Shown here in pieces: positions 56,093 through 64,000 of a DNA stretch of 64,000 bases; position 1 is the first letter of the stretch; each line of letters opens with the position of its first letter. Position numbers and translations under genes: made by a program. The notes beneath the pieces were generated by a model, which was not told the DNA's origin, did no database searches, and saw only the letters and a list, made by a program, of their open reading frames with translations. Source of the stretch: Bog-473 sp963755495 (GTDB lineage: Bacteria > Actinomycetota > Acidimicrobiia > Acidimicrobiales > RAAP-2); the NCBI GenBank assembly GCA_963755495.1, contig CAVWJS010000006.1, positions 806,001-870,000 of the forward strand, given 5' to 3'.

Positions 56093-57374
56093 ATGCCCAC
56101 GCTCTCGGAGGACCTCGCCTTTCGTGGCCTGATCCACCAGGTCACCGACCCCGCCCTCCTTCCAACGACTCGACGCAGGGGGCATGACCGTCTACGCCGG
56201 CTTCGATCCCACGGCCGACAGCCTCGCACGTGGGCAGCATGCTCCAGCTGTGCACTCTGCGGCGCTTCCAACTGGCCGGCCATCGCCCCATCTCTTTGGC
56301 CGGGGGCGGCACGGGAATGATCGGCGATCCCGGGGGGAAGCAGGATGAGCGGGCGATGCTCACCAAGGAGGTGCTCGAGCGGTTACCTGGAGGGGATCCG
56401 CCCTCAACTGGGCCAATTCCTCGATCTGTCCAACGCCCTCCTCCTCGACAACAGCGTCTGGCTGGGCCAGCTGAGCACCCTGGACTTCCTCCGGGACGTC
56501 GGGAAGCACTTCACGGTGAACCAGATGGTGGCGAAGGAGTCGGTCAAGACCCGGTTCGAACGACCCGACCAGGGCATCTCCTACACCGAGTTCAGCTACA
56601 TGCTGCTGCAGGCCTACGACTTCATGCGCCTGCATGTCGACCACGGCTGCGATCTGCAGATCGGTGGCAGCGACCAGTGGGGCAACATCACGATGGGCGT
56701 CGAGCTACATCCGCAAGGTCTGCCAGGACGAGGTCTGGGGCTTGACGACGCCGCTGGTGCTCAAGGCCGACGGGACCAAGTTCGGCAAGACCGAGACCGG
56801 CACCGTGTGGCTCGACGCCCGGCGGACCAGTCCCTTCGCCATGTACCAGTTCTTCTTCAATACCGTCGACGCCATGGTCGGCCCCTACCTGCGGTACTTC
56901 ACTTTCCTGTCGCACGAGGAGATCACCGCGCTCGACGCCGAGACGGCCGAACATCCCGCAACGCCGTGCGGCGCAGCGGGCCCTGGCGCGTGCAGGTCGT
57001 CTCGTTGGTGCACGGCGAGGCGGAGGTCGACCAAATGCGAGGAGGCATCCGCGGCGTTGTTCACCGAGGAGATCGCCGCACTCAGCGAGGACATGTTGCT
57101 GGCGGTCACGCGAGGACGTACCGTCCACGTGAGATCTCACGCCAATCCGTGGCCGATGGCCTCTCGCTCGTAGACGCGCTGGAACGCAGCGGCTTGGCCA
57201 AGTCGCGAGGCGATGCGCGCCGGACGATCGAAGGCGGGGGTGCGTACGTCAACAATTTGCGCCAGTCCGACATTGCTCGGATTGCTCGGTCCCGAGGACC
57301 TCCTCCACCATCGCTACATCGTCCTGCGCAAGGGCCGACACGACGTCCATGTCCTGCGCGCGGCTGCGGAGTGA
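56093..57374 (+). CDS. tyrS: Tyrosyl-tRNA synthetase
   Basis: Charges tRNA-Tyr. About 425 residues of class I fold: TVYAGFDPTADSL, HVGSMLQLCTLRRFQLAGHR (HIGH-like), GGGTGMIGDPGGKQDERAML, FSYMLLQAYDFMRLHVDHGC, QIGGSDQWGNITMGVEL, the KMSKS-like KADGTKFGKTETGTVWLD, and a C-terminal S4 domain (LAKSRGDARRTIEGGGAYVN). Frame breaks near 56160, 56225, 56385, 56705, 56965, 57110 and 57285. ATG 56093 is chosen over 56078. The stop overlaps the lipoprotein gene. Confidence 0.93.
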
Positions 57375-57868
57375 CGCGCCGCATCCTGATCGCAGCCCTC
57401 ATCATTTCGCTCGGGGTGGGCGCGGCATCCTGTGCGGGCGAGGACCAGGAAGGATCACCGTCGCACCAAGTTTCGGTCTGGGTGAAGAGCACCGGCTTCG
57501 GGGAGGACATCGGCACCCTGGTGGCCGACAACGCGCGCATATCCAAGGAGAAGACTGTCGGAGCCATGCACTCCGCCTGCGGCACCATGGAGGTCGACGC
57601 GGACACCGCCAATCAGGAGCTGCCGATCCATGGCGCACCACAAGTGACACAGTGGCTTTCCACTGCCTACGGCCTGGAGGGGGCGGCGGCCACCGAGTGT
57701 TACAACGCGGGGGTGACCAACACGAAGTTGTTGGCCGAAGCGGAGCGAGACGCAACGAAGGCCCAAGTCCTCTTCACCAGGTCACTGATCGCCATCCAGT
57801 CCATCGACGGCCGACTGCCGTCGACGACGACCACGACCGACAACACCCCGAGCAATATCTTCGGATGA
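57371..57868 (+). CDS. Probable lipoprotein, unknown function
   Basis: 165 residues. A signal peptide TRRILIAALIISLGVGAASC with a lipobox-like A-A-S-C suggests processing by LspA. The mature part has a few conserved-looking features (VSVWVKSTGFGEDIGTLVAD, HSACGTMEVDADTANQELPI) and a Thr-rich end. Two further Cys may form a disulphide. No family recognised. GTG 57371 overlaps the tyrS stop; its own stop overlaps the flavin reductase ATG. Confidence 0.7.
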   Translation: MTRRILIAALIISLGVGAASCAGEDQEGSPSHQVSVWVKSTGFGEDIGTLVADNARISKEKTVGAMHSACGTMEVDADTANQELPIHGAPQVTQWLSTAYGLEGAAATECYNAGVTNTKLLAEAERDATKAQVLFTRSLIAIQSIDGRLPSTTTTTDNTPSNIFG

Positions 57869-58486
57869 GCGAAATGTCACAGCCTCGAATGTCACAGCCT
57901 CGAATGTCACAGCCTCAAATGTCACAGCCTCAAATGTCACAGCCTCAAATGTCACAGCCTCAAATGTCACAGCCAGCGGAACATGACGAGTTCGATCGCC
58001 AGCGCCGCCGAGTGCTGTGGGCGCTACCCACCGGGCTCTATCTGATCGGAAGTCGGAGTGACGACGCCGTCAATCTCATGACGGCCAATCTCGTCGTGCA
58101 GGTTTGCCTCGAACCGAAGTTGTTGGCGGTGGCCCTCGAGGCCGAATCGGTGACAGCTGGTCTCGTGACACGCTCGGGTGCCTTCACGGTGTGTCTCTTG
58201 GCCCGCCAGGACAAGGACGTGGTGCGCCGGTTCGTCAAGCCCGTGAGCGAGGTGGTGCGCTCCGACGACGGTGTCGTTGTTGACAATGTCGGGACACGAC
58301 GTGCGCGAGGTGGGCCCGGACCGCCTGCCGGTGCTGACGGCGGCCAGCGGCTACCTGGTGTGCACCCTCGTTCGGAGCGAGAAGCTCGGAAGCCACACCC
58401 TCTTCATCGGAGAAGTCGGCGAGGTCGGGGGAGAGCCGGCCGAGGTGCTCCGCATGGAGGACACGAGGATGCACTACGGCGGCTGA
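57865..58486 (+). CDS. Flavin reductase-like FMN-binding protein with repeated MSQPQ N-terminus
   Basis: About 207 residues. After seven five-residue repeats (MSQPR or MSQPQ) the split-barrel flavin domain begins: RRVLWALPTGLYLIGSRSDD, NLMTANLVVQVCLEPKLLAV, GAFTVCLLARQDKDVVRRFV. A frame break near 58290 leads to LPVLTAASGYLVCTLVRSEK and HTLFIGEVGEVGGEP, the conserved end strands. Members reduce FMN or bind it in redox reactions. The stop lies in a 16-bp duplication. Confidence 0.83.
57873..57975. repeat. 15-bp tandem repeat, seven copies, at the flavin reductase N-terminus
   Basis: AATGTCACAGCCTCG twice, then AATGTCACAGCCTCA four times, then a partial unit. Every unit carries an in-frame ATG, so each copy is also a possible start codon. 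The array begins 4 bp after the stop of the upstream lipoprotein gene. Confidence 0.95.
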
Positions 58487-58516
58487 GAGCCAGAATGGCC
58501 GAGAGCCAGAATGGAC
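58485..58516. repeat. 16-bp tandem duplication over the flavin reductase stop
   Basis: GAGAGCCAGAATGGCC followed by GAGAGCCAGAATGGAC. The TGA (58484-58486) overlaps the first unit. Confidence 0.85.
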
Positions 58517-58529
58517 GGCCCTACGCGGG

Positions 58530-58861
58530 TCAGTGGGTGCAGCCTTTGGCCGCAGATCGATGCGCAGGGTGAGGATGCCATCGATCAGGTCGGCCTCGGC
58601 GTCGCCGATCATGGCGTAGTCGGTGAAGTCCTGTTGGGCCTGCTCGCGGAAGCGCTGCCGCTCGGGACCCTCGATGGGGGGGACGCCACGGGTGCGCACT
58701 GCCTCGGCCCGCTGGCGGAAGCGGGCCACCATCTCCTGGGGGTCGAACACCTCACCAGCGTAGGGCGTGCAGGCTCCGTCCTTGGGGCGCGGAGTGGAAC
58801 GCGGCCGTCCGAGAGGGTCCGTTACGAGGTGGGACAGCCCCCGATGACGCCCCGGCGCCAC
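58530..58861 (-). CDS. Small unknown acidic protein
   Basis: About 110 residues with natural coding character: TPYAGEVFDPQEMVARFRQR, AEAVRTRGVPPIEGPERQRF and REQAQQDFTDYAMIGDAEAD, then GILTLRIDLRP. I recall similar short proteins in Acidimicrobiia but no family name. GTG 58861 is a guess. Restoring one base after the Arg-Pro-Lys would end it at TGA 58532-58530; uncorrected, the frame runs on into antisense sequence. Confidence 0.5.
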
Positions 58862-58978
58862 CTGGTGGAACAGGATCCGGACCGCAGCCACTACACTGGC
58901 CCGGCGGTCAAAGAGGTACGCGGCCGCACCAAGGGGTGGGACGCGGTAGTTCCGATCCCAGGTTGACAAGGAGTTCTC

Positions 58979-59185
58979 GTGAAAAAGGGACGCCACCGCC
59001 GGTTTGAAGAGGCGCGAAGCTTAAAGAGATCAGCGACGGAGTCCACGGCCCGGTGCGTGGAATGTGGCGCCGAGCCCGATGACGTCCATGCCTCTTGGTG
59101 CTTGGCGGAAGAGGACAAGTACGACCGGATCTTGGGATCTACACCCTCGCCGTCGTACGCGGACGAAGACCCGCTCAACGATTGA
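58979..59185 (+). CDS. Small zinc-ribbon-like protein
   Basis: 68 residues, basic at the start (KKGRHRRFEEARSLKRS) with a Cys cluster CVECGAEPDDVHASWC that could bind zinc. GTG 58979 has AAGGAG 6 nt upstream, a strong ribosome site, which makes expression likely. No family recognised. Confidence 0.6.
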   Translation: MKKGRHRRFEEARSLKRSATESTARCVECGAEPDDVHASWCLAEEDKYDRILGSTPSPSYADEDPLND

Positions 59186-59226
59186 AGCCAGGAGGGCGCG
59201 TCGCCGCGCCGGTGGTGTCCTCCGCG

Positions 59227-60086
59227 CTACTCGGGTAGGTGCGTCGTGACGACGGGTTCCGCATCGAGCGCGAGATCCACCGTTTGTGAAACCAGGCCTT
59301 CCGGCGTCGGATCGGGATCCGCATTGACATCGACACCCGCCGCGCGCTTGCGCACCGCGGGGTGCGGCAATGGGACACGCTGCTCGCGTAGCTGCTCCCT
59401 CTGCCCGATATAGGCCAGGAATCGCTTGTAGACCGAGGCGCCGACCATTTCGGTCAGCTCGGCCTGCATCTCTTCGTAGACGGGTTTGGTACCCGACGAA
59501 AGCCTCGGGGTCCTCGGTGCACCACCAGTGGAATTCCAGACCGCCCTTGCCCCAGTGACGGCGGTCCCACTGGCGGATGGTGGAGACCACGTGCCCGTCC
59601 TCCTCGACCTGGTCCTCGCGACGGAGGGGGAGTTGCCAGCACACCTCGGGCTTGTACTCGAGTGGGTTGACGCCGCGGTTGAGGGCGGCCAGGTGAAGAG
59701 CGCAGCCGGCGCCGGCGGCGAAGTCGGGGCTGTTGAGAAAGACGCAGGCATCACCTTTGATGCGGGTCACCAGCTCGCCGTGCTTGTTGGTGTGGATCAC
59801 CGGCTTCTTGGTGCCGTGGTTCTCCCACTCTTCGCGCCGTCAGCGTCTTGGCGATCTTCTCGACCCGGCGTGCATCCTTCTTGTCGATGAGGTGGGCGCC
59901 GTAGCTGCAGCAGCCCTGGACGAGCTCGGGCGCGGGGCCTGTGAGCACACCCTGGCAACCGTCGCCGAAGATGCACTTCCAATTGCTGGTCAGGAAGGTG
60001 ACGTCGAAGACCCAGGTGCGCTCCTCGTCCTCGTCCTCGAAACTGACCCACTCACGGGTGTCGACGGGGGGTCTCGCCACGGGCAC
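59227..60086 (-). CDS. Cys-rich conserved actinobacterial protein, unknown function
   Basis: About 285 residues after joining frames: VARPPVDTREWVSFEDEDEE, FDVTFLTSNWKCIFGDGCQG, LVQGCCSYGAHLIDKKDARR, GDACVFLNSPDFAAGAGCAL, HLAALNRGVNPLEYKPEVCW, QLPLRRED and FHWWCTEDPEAFVG. At least eight Cys are spread in short motifs, resembling the CxxxxCxxxxCC layout of YkgJ-like metal or iron-sulphur chelating proteins. Frame breaks near 59830 and 59495. GTG 60086 or 60080 is the probable start. Confidence 0.72.
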
Positions 60087-60149
60087 GACGATACAACGTC
60101 TGCCATGGGTAGGACGATGCGGGTCGTCGGCCGTCGAGCCCCGAGGCCG

Positions 60150-60155
60150 TAGACT
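60150..60155 (+). promoter_or_regulatory. Candidate -10 element TAGACT of nfuA
   Basis: TAGACT ends 7 nt before ATG 60163 with no Shine-Dalgarno, again suggesting a leaderless transcript. Confidence 0.45.
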
Positions 60156-60162
60156 CGATCCC

Positions 60163-60822
60163 ATGGCCACCACTGCCGAAGAACTGACTGCCACGACATC
60201 GATCGTGTCGCTGACCCCCGAAGCACATCGCGTCGTGCGCGAAGCGCTCGACCAAGAGCCCGAGCCGGCCAGCCTGGCGCTGTGGCTCGAAGTGCGAGGA
60301 GTACAGGACGGGGCGTTCGTCTACGACCTCTTCTTCCAGGCGACGTCCGACGCCGCCGAGGAGGACGAAGTGCACGCCGACGGCGACGTGCAGGTCGTCG
60401 TGCCGGCGGGCAGCGTCGACCGCCTGCGTGGCGCCCGCCTGGAGTGGTCCGACCGAAGGCGACGGCGGCCTGGTCCTGGTCAACCCCAACACGCCCACTC
60501 CTGAAGAGGCTTCACCGGGCGTGCCGCCCGAAGTCCTGGCGGCCGGCATCACGAGTCCGCTGGCCCTGCGGATCGTCAGCGTGCTGGAGCAGTCGGTCAA
60601 TCCCTCCATCGCCAGTCACGGCGGTCGGGCCGACCTGCTCGCGCTCGATGCTGAGCGGGCATCGCCTACCTCCGGCTCTCCGGCGGTTGCCAGGGTTGCG
60701 CCATGTCGCAGATGACGCTGAAGCAGGGGATCGAGACCACGTTGCTCGAAGAGGTGCCCGAACTGACGCGTGTGATCGACGTCACCGACCACGGCGGCGG
60801 GGAGAACCCCTTCTACTCCTGA
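60163..60822 (+). CDS. NfuA-like Fe-S cluster carrier
   Basis: About 219 residues. The N-terminal part is a degenerate A-type (HesB/IscA) domain: IVSLTPEAHRVVREALDQEP, LALWLEVRGVQDGAFVYDLF. The C-terminal NifU domain has RIVSVLEQSVNPSIASHGGR and LSGGCQGCAMSQMTLKQGIE with the CxxC that carries a 4Fe-4S cluster, ending in GGGENPFYS. Frame breaks near 60455 and 60658. It probably delivers clusters to target enzymes. ATG 60163. Confidence 0.88.
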
Positions 60823-60867
60823 TCGGCCGATCCCGGCGTCAGTGTCTGACGGTCGAAGGGGGCGTTG

Positions 60868-60971
60868 ATGGCCAAGAAGAACGGATCGCCAAAGAGCGGA
60901 TCCGCTCCAAAGAAGTCCTCGCTTCAGGACGTCGCGCCCAGTCGTCGCGGCGGACCGGTGGGTCGGCGTGA
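60868..60971 (+). CDS. Small Lys-rich ORF, uncertain
   Basis: ATG 60868 follows AAGGGGG at good spacing. It encodes AKKNGSPKSGSAPKKSSLQD and VAPSRRGGPVG; one base change near 60960 would end it at the TGA overlapping the next GTG. It may be a separate 30-odd-residue protein or the start of the following gene. Confidence 0.35.
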
Positions 60972-61441
60972 CCGAGCATTGGAGCGAGGATCCCCAAGAG
61001 CACGACTATCCCGGCTGCCGCGTCCTATCTCGCCTTGGTCTGCGAGCCGACCGAGGTGCGCCGGCTGGTGGCTGCCCTCAAGCAGGCACCCTCGGTGCGC
61101 CACCAGGCCAAGGATCTCCTGCGGGCCTCCGGACTGGCCCTCCTGCCCCGGACAACGTCCACGTGGCGTCCGATCTGGCGAAGATCAACCGGGGCGAAGC
61201 GCCTTTCCCCGGTCCTGCTGTGCGCGGGGATTTCCGGCGCGGGGTGCCGCTGACCATCGCCGACGGCTACCACCGGGTTTGCGCCAGCTACCACGTCAAC
61301 GAGGACGCCGACATCCCCTGCCTCCTGGTCGACCACAAGGTCTCGACCGCCACTCCCGGTTTTCGACTCGGGTCGGCGGCCTCGGTACGCCCGGAGGCGG
61401 CCGTCGGCGAGCTCAGAGGGGCACGAGTAGCCGTCCACTAG
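60968..61441 (+). CDS. Conserved unknown protein with ParB-like dyad region
   Basis: Pieces from different frames join to one protein of about 150 residues: TEHWSEDPQEHDYPAAASYL, VCEPTEVRRLVAALKQAPSV, RHQAKDLLRASGLALLP, DNVHVASDLAKINRGEAPFP, then PLTIADGYHRVCASYHVNED and ADIPCLLVDHK. The G-Y-H-R-V-C-A-S region resembles the DGxHR motif of ParB/Srx-like nucleases. Function unknown. Frame breaks near 61015 and 61150. Confidence 0.6.
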   Translation: MTEHWSEDPQEHDYPGCRVLSRLGLRADRGAPAGGCPQAGTLGAPPGQGSPAGLRTGPPAPDNVHVASDLAKINRGEAPFPGPAVRGDFRRGVPLTIADGYHRVCASYHVNEDADIPCLLVDHKVSTATPGFRLGSAASVRPEAAVGELRGARVAVH

Positions 61442-61450
61442 CGTAAGTAC

Positions 61451-62650
61451 GTGTTGCGCTTTCTCACCGCCGGCGAATCGCACGGCCGCGCCCTGATCGT
61501 GACGGTCGAGGGACTGCCGGCGGGACTGCCGGTGCGAGGCCTCCGATATCGCCAATGAGCTGCGACGACGTCGACTGGGCTACGGCCGGGGCCCTCGCAT
61601 GCGCTTCGAGGCCGACGAGATCACCCTGACCGGAGGCATCCGCCACGGCCGCACCCTGGGTTCGCCGGTGGCCATCGTGATCGCCAACTCCGAATGGCCG
61701 AAATGGACCGAGGAGATGGCGGCGGAACCTGGTCGCCCGACGTCCGTGCTGACCCAGCCCCGCCCCGGTCATGCCGACCTGCCCGGCATGCTGAAGTACG
61801 GCTTCGATGACGCCCGTGACGTCCTCGAACGGGCATCGGCTCGGGAGACGGCGGCCCGGGTCGCCGCCGGGGCCCTGGCCAAGCTGCTTCTCTCGCACCT
61901 CGGGGTGACCATCGTCAGCCACATCGTCGGCCTCGGCGATGCGGTCACCCCGCCGGACGGTCCTCGCCCCGGGCCCGGACGACCTGGATCTGGTCGATGA
62001 GAACACCGTGCGCTGCTTCGACCCCGTGGCCGCCGAGGCCATGGTGGCGGCGGTCAAGGCGGCCGCCAAGGAGGGGACTCGCTCGGCGGCGTGGCCGAGG
62101 TGTTGGCCTACGGCGTACCGGTGGGCCTGGGCAGCCATGTGCACTGGGACCGCAAGCTCGATGCGCTGCTGGCGCAGGCTCTCATGAGCATCCAGGCGGT
62201 CAAGGCCGTCGAGATCGGCGAAGGGTGGGACAACGCCGCCCGACGCGGCTCCGAGGCGCACGACGCCATCACGTTCGACCCCGCCGCTCGGGTATGTGCG
62301 GCCGACCGATCGGGCGGGCGGCATCGAGGGCGGCATCTCCAACGGGGCCCTGCTGGTGGCCCGGGTGGCCATGAAGCCCCTGGCCACCCTCAACCGCCCC
62401 GTCCTCGAGACGGTCGACGTGGTGACCAAGGAGTCGACCGTCAGCTTCCGGGAGCGCACCGACGTCACGGCGGTGCCCGCCATGGGCGTCGTGGCGGAGA
62501 CCATGACCGCGCTGGTGCTGGCCTCCGAGGCATCTGCGCAAGTTCGGTGGCGACTCGTTGGCCGAGGTGGTGCGCAACCGCGACGGGTTCCTCGCCTCTT
62601 TGGGCACCACCCCGTCGGCGGCGATCGGTCCCGAGCGCGACGAGCCATGA
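61451..62650 (+). CDS. aroC: Chorismate synthase AroC
   Basis: Last step of the shikimate pathway, needing reduced FMN. About 395 residues: LRFLTAGESHGRALIVTVEG, RRRLGYGRGPRMRFEADEIT, SVLTQPRPGHADLPGMLKYG, ARDVLERASARETAARVAAG, GVAEVLAYGVPVGLGSHVHW and RAGGIEGGISNGALLVARVA. All FMN and Arg/His motifs are readable. Frame breaks near 61540, 61965, 62085, 62290 and 62535. GTG 61451. Its stop overlaps aroK (ATGA). Confidence 0.95.
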
Positions 62651-63190
62651 CCGAGCGAATCCTCCTGGTCGGCATGATGGGTGCGGGCAAGACCACGACG
62701 GGGGGGTTGGTGGCCGAGAAGCTCGGCTGGGAGTATCTCGATTCCGATGCCGAAGTGGAGCAGGAGACCGGGTCTGACGGTGCCCGAGCTCTTTGCCCGC
62801 GACGGCGAGGTGGCGTTTCGGGACGCCGAGGCGCGAGGTGCTCCGGCGGGCCTGCGAAAGCGCAGCGCCGGTCGTGGTCTCCGTGGCGGGCGGCGCCGTG
62901 CTGCGAGCCGGAAAACCGTGCCCTGCTGCGCGCCAGCGGCCGGGTGGTCTGGCTGCGGGCCCGGGTCGAGACGCTGGCCCAGCGGGTCGGTGACGGCGTG
63001 GGGCGACCGCTTCTCGACGGCGATCCGTCAGCGGCGCTGCGGCGAGCTCGATGCGGTCCGCCGCCCGCTCTATGCCGAGGTGGCCGACGACGTCATCGAC
63101 GTGGACGAGCTCAGCCCCGACGAGGTGGCGACGCGGATCGTCGACCGCTCGACGACCGACGCCAGCGAGGAGGCGCCGGTCGATGCGTGA
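62647..63190 (+). CDS. aroK: Shikimate kinase AroK
   Basis: Phosphorylates shikimate. About 180 residues: P-loop ILLVGMMGAGKTTTGGLVAE, EYLDSDAEVEQETG (Asp that binds shikimate), LTVPELFARDGEVAFRDAEA, VVVSVAGGAVL, VVWLRARVETLAQRVGDGVG and RPLLDGDPSAALRR with the LID arginines. Frame breaks near 62775, 62850, 62920 and 63045. The stop overlaps the aroB start by 8 bp, so aroCKB form one operon. Confidence 0.93.
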
Positions 63191-64000
63191 GATCGACGTC
63201 GCGCTCGGCCCGCGCTCCTACCCGGTGCTGATCGGCGACGGGGCCCGCCACGAGCTGGCCCGCCTGGTGCCGGCGGCGGCCAACAGGCGATCGTGGTCAC
63301 CCAGGATGCGGTCGAGAGTGCGGGGTGGCTCATCGGGCTGGACCCGGGCATGCCCTTTCGAGGTCTGCACCATCGGCGAGGGGGAGGGCGAACAAGACGC
63401 TGGCCACGGTCGAGAGCCTGTGCCGCCGTTTCGCCCAGACCGGGCTCTCCCGCTCCGATGTGGTGATTGCGGTCGGGGGCGGCATCGTGACCGACGTGGC
63501 GGGATTCGCCGCGGCCTCGTACCACCGGGGGACGGCCTACGTGAACGTCGCCACGACCTTGTTGGCCCAGGTCGACGCGGCCATCGGCGGGAAGACCGGC
63601 GTGAACCTGCCCGAGGGGAAGAACCTGGTGGGCGCCTTCTGGCAGCCCCGCGCCGTCCTGTGCGACACCGCGACGCTCACGACGCTTTCGCCTCGGGAGT
63701 GGGCGTGCGGCCAGGGGCGAAATGGCCAAGTACTCCTTCTTGGGCGAGTCACAGACTCCGGCGCCAGAGGCCGATATGGACGGAGCAGGTGGCGCGCTGC
63801 GTGGCCATCAAGGCCGAGGTCGTGGCGGCCGACGAGCGTGAAGGGGACCGCCGCATGGTCCTCAACTACGGGCACACGCTGGCGCACGCCCTCGAAGGGG
63901 CAGGGTTGGCGGACCATCCGCAGTGGGATCTGCGGCACGGCGAGGCCGTGGCCATCGGCTTGATCTTCGCCGCGTTACTGGCCCAGCGGCTGGGGCGGAT
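63183..64000 (+). CDS. aroB: 3-Dehydroquinate synthase AroB, partial
   Basis: Converts DAHP to 3-dehydroquinate with NAD and zinc. MREIDVALGPRSYPVLIGDG, GEGEANKTLATVESLC, VVIAVGGGIVTDVAGFAAAS, TTLLAQVDAAIGGKTGVNLP, KNLVGAFWQPRAVLCDT, and, after frame breaks near 63285, 63385, 63715 and 63780, VLNYGHTLAHALEGAGL and HGEAVAIGLIF with zinc-binding His. The gene runs past 64000. ATG 63183 overlaps aroK. Confidence 0.94.
   Translation, partial: MREIDVALGPRSYPVLIGDGARHELARLVPAAANRRSWSPRMRSRVRGGSSGWTRACPFEVCTIGEGEGEQDAGHGREPVPPFRPDRALPLRCGDCGRGRHRDRRGGIRRGLVPPGDGLRERRHDLVGPGRRGHRREDRREPARGEEPGGRLLAAPRRPVRHRDAHDAFASGVGVRPGAKWPSTPSWASHRLRRQRPIWTEQVARCVAIKAEVVAADEREGDRRMVLNYGHTLAHALEGAGLADHPQWDLRHGEAVAIGLIFAALLAQRLGR

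Overview
The window is GC-rich chromosomal DNA, densely coding on both strands, with many 1-8 bp gene overlaps. It looks like a free-living actinobacterium, most plausibly Acidimicrobiia or a relative. The lineage is inferred from the gene set: a division cluster with sepF and divIVA but no ftsA, a bacterial proteasome activator (Bpa), DUF3040, a DHA2 drug exporter with a C-terminal MarR-like domain, a DUF222/HNH protein, menaquinone genes and an ergothioneine gene. I see no rRNA, tRNA, CRISPR array, insertion sequence or prophage.

Layout. 0-15 kb: partial egtB, a DUF427 protein, a PAP2 phosphatase, a GT39-type membrane glycosyltransferase, a PadR-ABC exporter unit, the MFS-MarR exporter, a CapA-like protein, a low-molecular-weight phosphatase, a ROK kinase, an HNH protein and an LplA-like protein. 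15-33 kb: the division and cell wall cluster mraZ-rsmH-ftsL-ftsI-murE-mraY-ftsW-murG-murC-murB-ftsQ-ftsZ-yggS-sepF-yggT-divIVA, then a DksA-like protein, lspA and rluD. murF and murD are missing from their usual places. 34-38.7 kb: a sigma-70 family factor, a histidine phosphatase, an Rrf2 regulator, a phosphodiesterase, Bpa and an RDD membrane protein. 38.8-47.3 kb: dnaE, unknown proteins, a DUF255 thioredoxin-fold protein and an SDR enzyme. 47.3-52.9 kb: menaquinone genes menE, menB, menA, menH and menD on mixed strands. 52.9-64 kb: a SHOCT membrane protein, a DUF222/HNH protein, a carotenoid oxygenase, tyrS, a lipoprotein, a flavin reductase, small unknown proteins, nfuA and the shikimate genes aroC-aroK-aroB, the last cut by the window end.

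Many conserved genes are split over two or three reading frames, heavily in 15.5-23.6, 38.6-47.4 and 54.7-64 kb. Almost none are split in 9.7-15.4, 23.6-38.5 or 51-54.6 kb. Because these are essential genes whose pieces line up in order, I read the breaks as sequencing or consensus indels and annotate each as one CDS with approximate break points.

The least expected signals are not single genes. Short tandem duplications sit on or beside stop codons at about ten gene ends. TANNNT hexamers (often TAGACT or TAGCAT) lie 6-9 nt before start codons, suggesting leaderless transcripts. Two short proline-rich ORFs sit directly in front of larger genes. Oddities worth checking include the His-Asp-rich N-terminus of the PadR regulator, a Glu in place of a catalytic Asp in LspA, and a GAYL rather than GQYL C-terminus in Bpa.
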